DNA from: Bacteroidota bacterium
GTDB lineage: Bacteria; Bacteroidota; Bacteroidia; Chitinophagales; Chitinophagaceae
Length of the DNA stretch: 6,424 nucleotides
Direction: 5' to 3'
Assembly: GCA_947461015.1 (NCBI GenBank)
Contig: CANHIR010000110.1
Span: 1-6,424, forward strand
Part shown: positions 4,797 through 6,424 of the stretch, piece by piece
How the letters are laid out: every line of letters begins with the position of its first letter
Position numbering within the stretch: the stretch's first letter is position 1
The notes under the pieces: generated by a model
The model's input: the letters and a program-made list of their open reading frames with translations, nothing else
The model's database searches: none
Told to the model about the DNA's origin: nothing
Position numbers and translations under genes: made by a program

Positions 4797-5472
4797 CGAA
4801 GAAAAGTTAGCAGTAGACAATTTATTAATTGAAGAAATGGGCGATCAGCATAAGGCTAGTTCGGTGGAAACCCCTTTGCGTGCTGATGCATTTGATAAAA
4901 CGGATGAAGAAAAAATTGCGGCAATTGAGCCACATTTTAAAGCCATCATGGAAATTTTAGGGATGGATTTGCGTGACGATAGTTTAAGAGGCACGCCACT
5001 TCGTGTAGCTAAAATGTATGTGAAAGAATTATTTCAAGGATTGAATCCTGCAAACATGCCAAGCATGACATTGTTTGATAATAAGTTTCAATACAATGAA
5101 ATGTTGGTTGAGAAAAATATTAATTTTTATACCAATTGCGAACACCATTTTGTTCCCTTCTTTGGTAAAGCACATGTGGCTTATATAAGCAGTGGCAAAG
5201 TAATTGGCTTAAGTAAATTAAACCGATTGGTTGAATATTTTTCCAAGCGTCCACAAGTACAAGAGCGCTTAACCATGCAGGTGGGTAAGGCTTTACAAAC
5301 AGTGTTGCAAACACAGGATGTGGCCATCATGATGGATGCAAAACATTTATGTGTATCAAGTAGAGGTGTAAAAGATGATAGCTCTAATACCATTACAACA
5401 TTTTTTGGTGGCAAGTTCCAGGAAGAACAAACCAAGATGGAATTTTTAAAGTATGTTGAAATAAATGATTAG
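4759..5472 (+). CDS. folE: GTP cyclohydrolase I (FolE, type IA)
   Basis: FolE opens the purine ring of GTP and forms 7,8-dihydroneopterin triphosphate plus formate, the first step of folate, pterin and queuosine synthesis. The active enzyme is a cytosolic toroidal decamer in well-studied members. The 237-residue frame has GTPLRVAKMYV (78-88), TNCEHHFVPFFGKAHVAYI (125-143), GKVIGLSKLNRLV (146-158), RPQVQERLTMQV (164-175) and HLCVSSRGV (196-204). Zinc ligands are C127, H130 and C198, so this is the zinc-dependent type IA enzyme. The start is uncertain. ATG 4759 lies inside the upstream paralog, and an ATG at 4837 (codon 27) would give 211 residues and remove the overlap. I keep 4759 because homologues I recall have about ten residues before the GDQH segment. 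The two substrate-consuming genes upstream fit a pterin cluster, and a strong terminator follows the stop. Confidence 0.93.
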   Translation: MKQKETLLTTPLNEEKLAVDNLLIEEMGDQHKASSVETPLRADAFDKTDEEKIAAIEPHFKAIMEILGMDLRDDSLRGTPLRVAKMYVKELFQGLNPANMPSMTLFDNKFQYNEMLVEKNINFYTNCEHHFVPFFGKAHVAYISSGKVIGLSKLNRLVEYFSKRPQVQERLTMQVGKALQTVLQTQDVAIMMDAKHLCVSSRGVKDDSSNTITTFFGGKFQEEQTKMEFLKYVEIND

Positions 5473-5499
5473 CAATAGGGTCGGGTTAGTTTTAGTGTT

Positions 5500-5529
5500 A
5501 AGGTGGAGTGAGGACTCCACCTTTTTTTT
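5500..5529 (+). terminator. Intrinsic terminator after folE
   Basis: AAGGTGGAGT (5500-5509) pairs perfectly with ACTCCACCTT (5514-5523) around a GAGG loop, and the stem runs into eight T residues (5522-5529). It lies 27 nt after the folE stop. The 10-bp stem and T-tract are textbook rho-independent features. It separates the pterin cluster from fabD. Confidence 0.92.
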
Positions 5530-5554
5530 GTTATGGATTAAAGCACTATTTTTG
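5527..5554 (+). promoter_or_regulatory. Putative fabD promoter
   Basis: TATTTTTG at 5547-5554 is an exact TAnnTTTG match. TTTG at 5527-5530, which includes the last three bases of the terminator T-tract, is a possible -33 box with a 16-nt spacer, slightly short. Transcription should begin near 5560, which leaves almost no leader for ATG 5565 and about 13 nt for ATG 5574. This supports 5574 as the fabD start. Inferred from sequence only. Confidence 0.55.
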
Positions 5555-5573
5555 AAATTATAAAATGAATACT

Positions 5574-6424
5574 ATGTCAAAACATGCATATATATTTCCT
5601 GGACAAGGAAGTCAATTTTCAGGAATGGGGAAAAATTTATATGAACAAAATGAAGTGGCAAAAGCCTTATTTGAAGAAGCCAATGAAATAGTAGGATTTC
5701 GTATAAGTGATATCATGTTTGAAGGAACAGAAGAGCAGTTAAAACAAACCAATGTTACACAGCCAGCTATTTTTTTACATTCCGTAATTGCTTATTTAAC
5801 CATGCCACAAGTAACGCCAGATATGGTTGCTGGGCATTCACTCGGTGAGTTTAGTGCACTCGTTGCAAACAAAACATTGAGTTTTTCAGCTGCTTTGCGT
5901 CTGGTAAGTATTCGAGCCAAAGCCATGCAAGCGGCTTGTGAAATTCAACCTTCTACGATGGCTGCAGTGTTGGCATTGGCTGATGAAAAAGTTGAAGAAA
6001 TATGTAAAACTGTATCAACTGAGTCTGGTGAAGTGGTAGTGGCTGCAAATTATAATTGTCCAGGGCAGTTGGTTATTTCTGGTTCGGTGAAAGGCATTGA
6101 AATTGCTTGTGAACAAATGAAAGCAGCAGGTGCAAAGAGAGCATTGGTATTGCCAGTAGGTGGTGCATTTCATTCACCCTTAATGGAGCCAGCAAAAGTT
6201 GAATTGGCTTCTGCCATTCAAGCAACAACTTTTAATAATCCTATCTGCCCGGTATATCAAAATGTGGTAGCAAAAGCGGTAAGTAATCCACTACAAATTC
6301 AAGAAAACTTAATTGCTCAATTAACAGGTGCTGTTAAATGGACCCAAACAGTGCAAGCCATGGTTGCGGATGGGGCCACTGAATTTACTGAAGTAGGTCC
6401 GGGTAAGGTGTTACAAGGTTTAGT
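5574..6424 (+). CDS. fabD: Malonyl-CoA:ACP transacylase (FabD), 3' end outside the window
   Basis: FabD moves malonyl groups from CoA to acyl carrier protein, supplying extender units for type II fatty acid synthesis in the cytoplasm. The frame stays open to the window edge, giving 283 complete codons; the family is usually about 290-310 residues, so only a short C-terminal piece is missing. Motifs are YIFPGQGSQFSGMG (about 6-19, oxyanion region), GHSLGEFSALV (87-97, nucleophile S89), SIRAKAMQ (112-119, R114 for the malonate carboxylate), GAFHSPLM (197-204, catalytic H200) and GPGKVLQG (275-282). An in-frame ATG at 5565 would add three residues; I prefer 5574 because homologues begin just before AYIFPGQG and the predicted promoter leaves almost no leader for 5565. 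It is transcribed separately from folE. No other fatty-acid gene is visible here. Confidence 0.95.
   Translation, partial: MSKHAYIFPGQGSQFSGMGKNLYEQNEVAKALFEEANEIVGFRISDIMFEGTEEQLKQTNVTQPAIFLHSVIAYLTMPQVTPDMVAGHSLGEFSALVANKTLSFSAALRLVSIRAKAMQAACEIQPSTMAAVLALADEKVEEICKTVSTESGEVVVAANYNCPGQLVISGSVKGIEIACEQMKAAGAKRALVLPVGGAFHSPLMEPAKVELASAIQATTFNNPICPVYQNVVAKAVSNPLQIQENLIAQLTGAVKWTQTVQAMVADGATEFTEVGPGKVLQGL

Noticed and set aside
5120..5435. Minus-strand open frames inside folE
   Set aside because: They are antisense to the most conserved part of FolE, which explains the open frames; the translations show no family motif.
913..5472. Functional link between the photolyase (folate antenna) and folE
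   Set aside because: The oppositely oriented mqn operon and separate promoters lie between them, so simple neighbourhood does not support a link.

Overview
The window looks like an ordinary chromosomal stretch from a Bacteroidota bacterium, most plausibly a Chitinophagaceae-like lineage. The basis is the AT-rich sequence, the absence of recognisable Shine-Dalgarno sequences before any start, several matches to the Bacteroidota -7 promoter element TAnnTTTG, and protein sequences that read like Bacteroidota homologues. The family-level placement is inference. There is no sign of phage, insertion sequence, CRISPR array, tRNA or rRNA.

Layout. At the left edge, on the minus strand, lie the first codons of an unidentified gene (1-20) and, upstream of it, a Nif3-like metal protein gene (30-830). 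A divergent intergenic region (831-912) separates this from a plus-strand class I DNA photolyase gene (913-2232). The photolyase converges, with a 12-nt gap, on a minus-strand pair mqnB-mqnD (3742 to 2245), two steps of the futalosine route to menaquinone. A second divergent region (3743-3826) carries two abutting -7 elements. From there a plus-strand pterin cluster runs: two paralogous 6-pyruvoyltetrahydropterin synthase/QueD-family genes (3827-4237 and 4383-4796), then folE, GTP cyclohydrolase I (4759-5472), which as called overlaps the second paralog by 38 nt. A strong intrinsic terminator (5500-5529) ends the cluster. A fresh promoter then drives fabD, malonyl-CoA:ACP transacylase, which runs off the right edge.

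How the genes work together. FolE makes 7,8-dihydroneopterin triphosphate from GTP. The two PTPS/QueD enzymes use that compound, giving 6-carboxytetrahydropterin (toward queuosine or deazapurines) or 6-pyruvoyltetrahydropterin (toward biopterin-type cofactors). Both paralogs have the mammalian-type spacing between the catalytic Cys and the HGH zinc motif, so a split between the two pathways is conceivable but unproven. MqnB and MqnD act on futalosine and cyclic dehypoxanthinylfutalosine; the intervening mqnC and the early genes mqnA and mqnE are not here. Photolyase, Nif3 and FabD appear to be unrelated housekeeping neighbours.

No clearly new system was found. The most interesting points are the duplicated PTPS-type genes coupled to folE, a TTAAAC palindrome cluster upstream of the second paralog, the back-to-back promoters that correct the mqnB start, and a Nif3 protein without the insert domain usual in this phylum.
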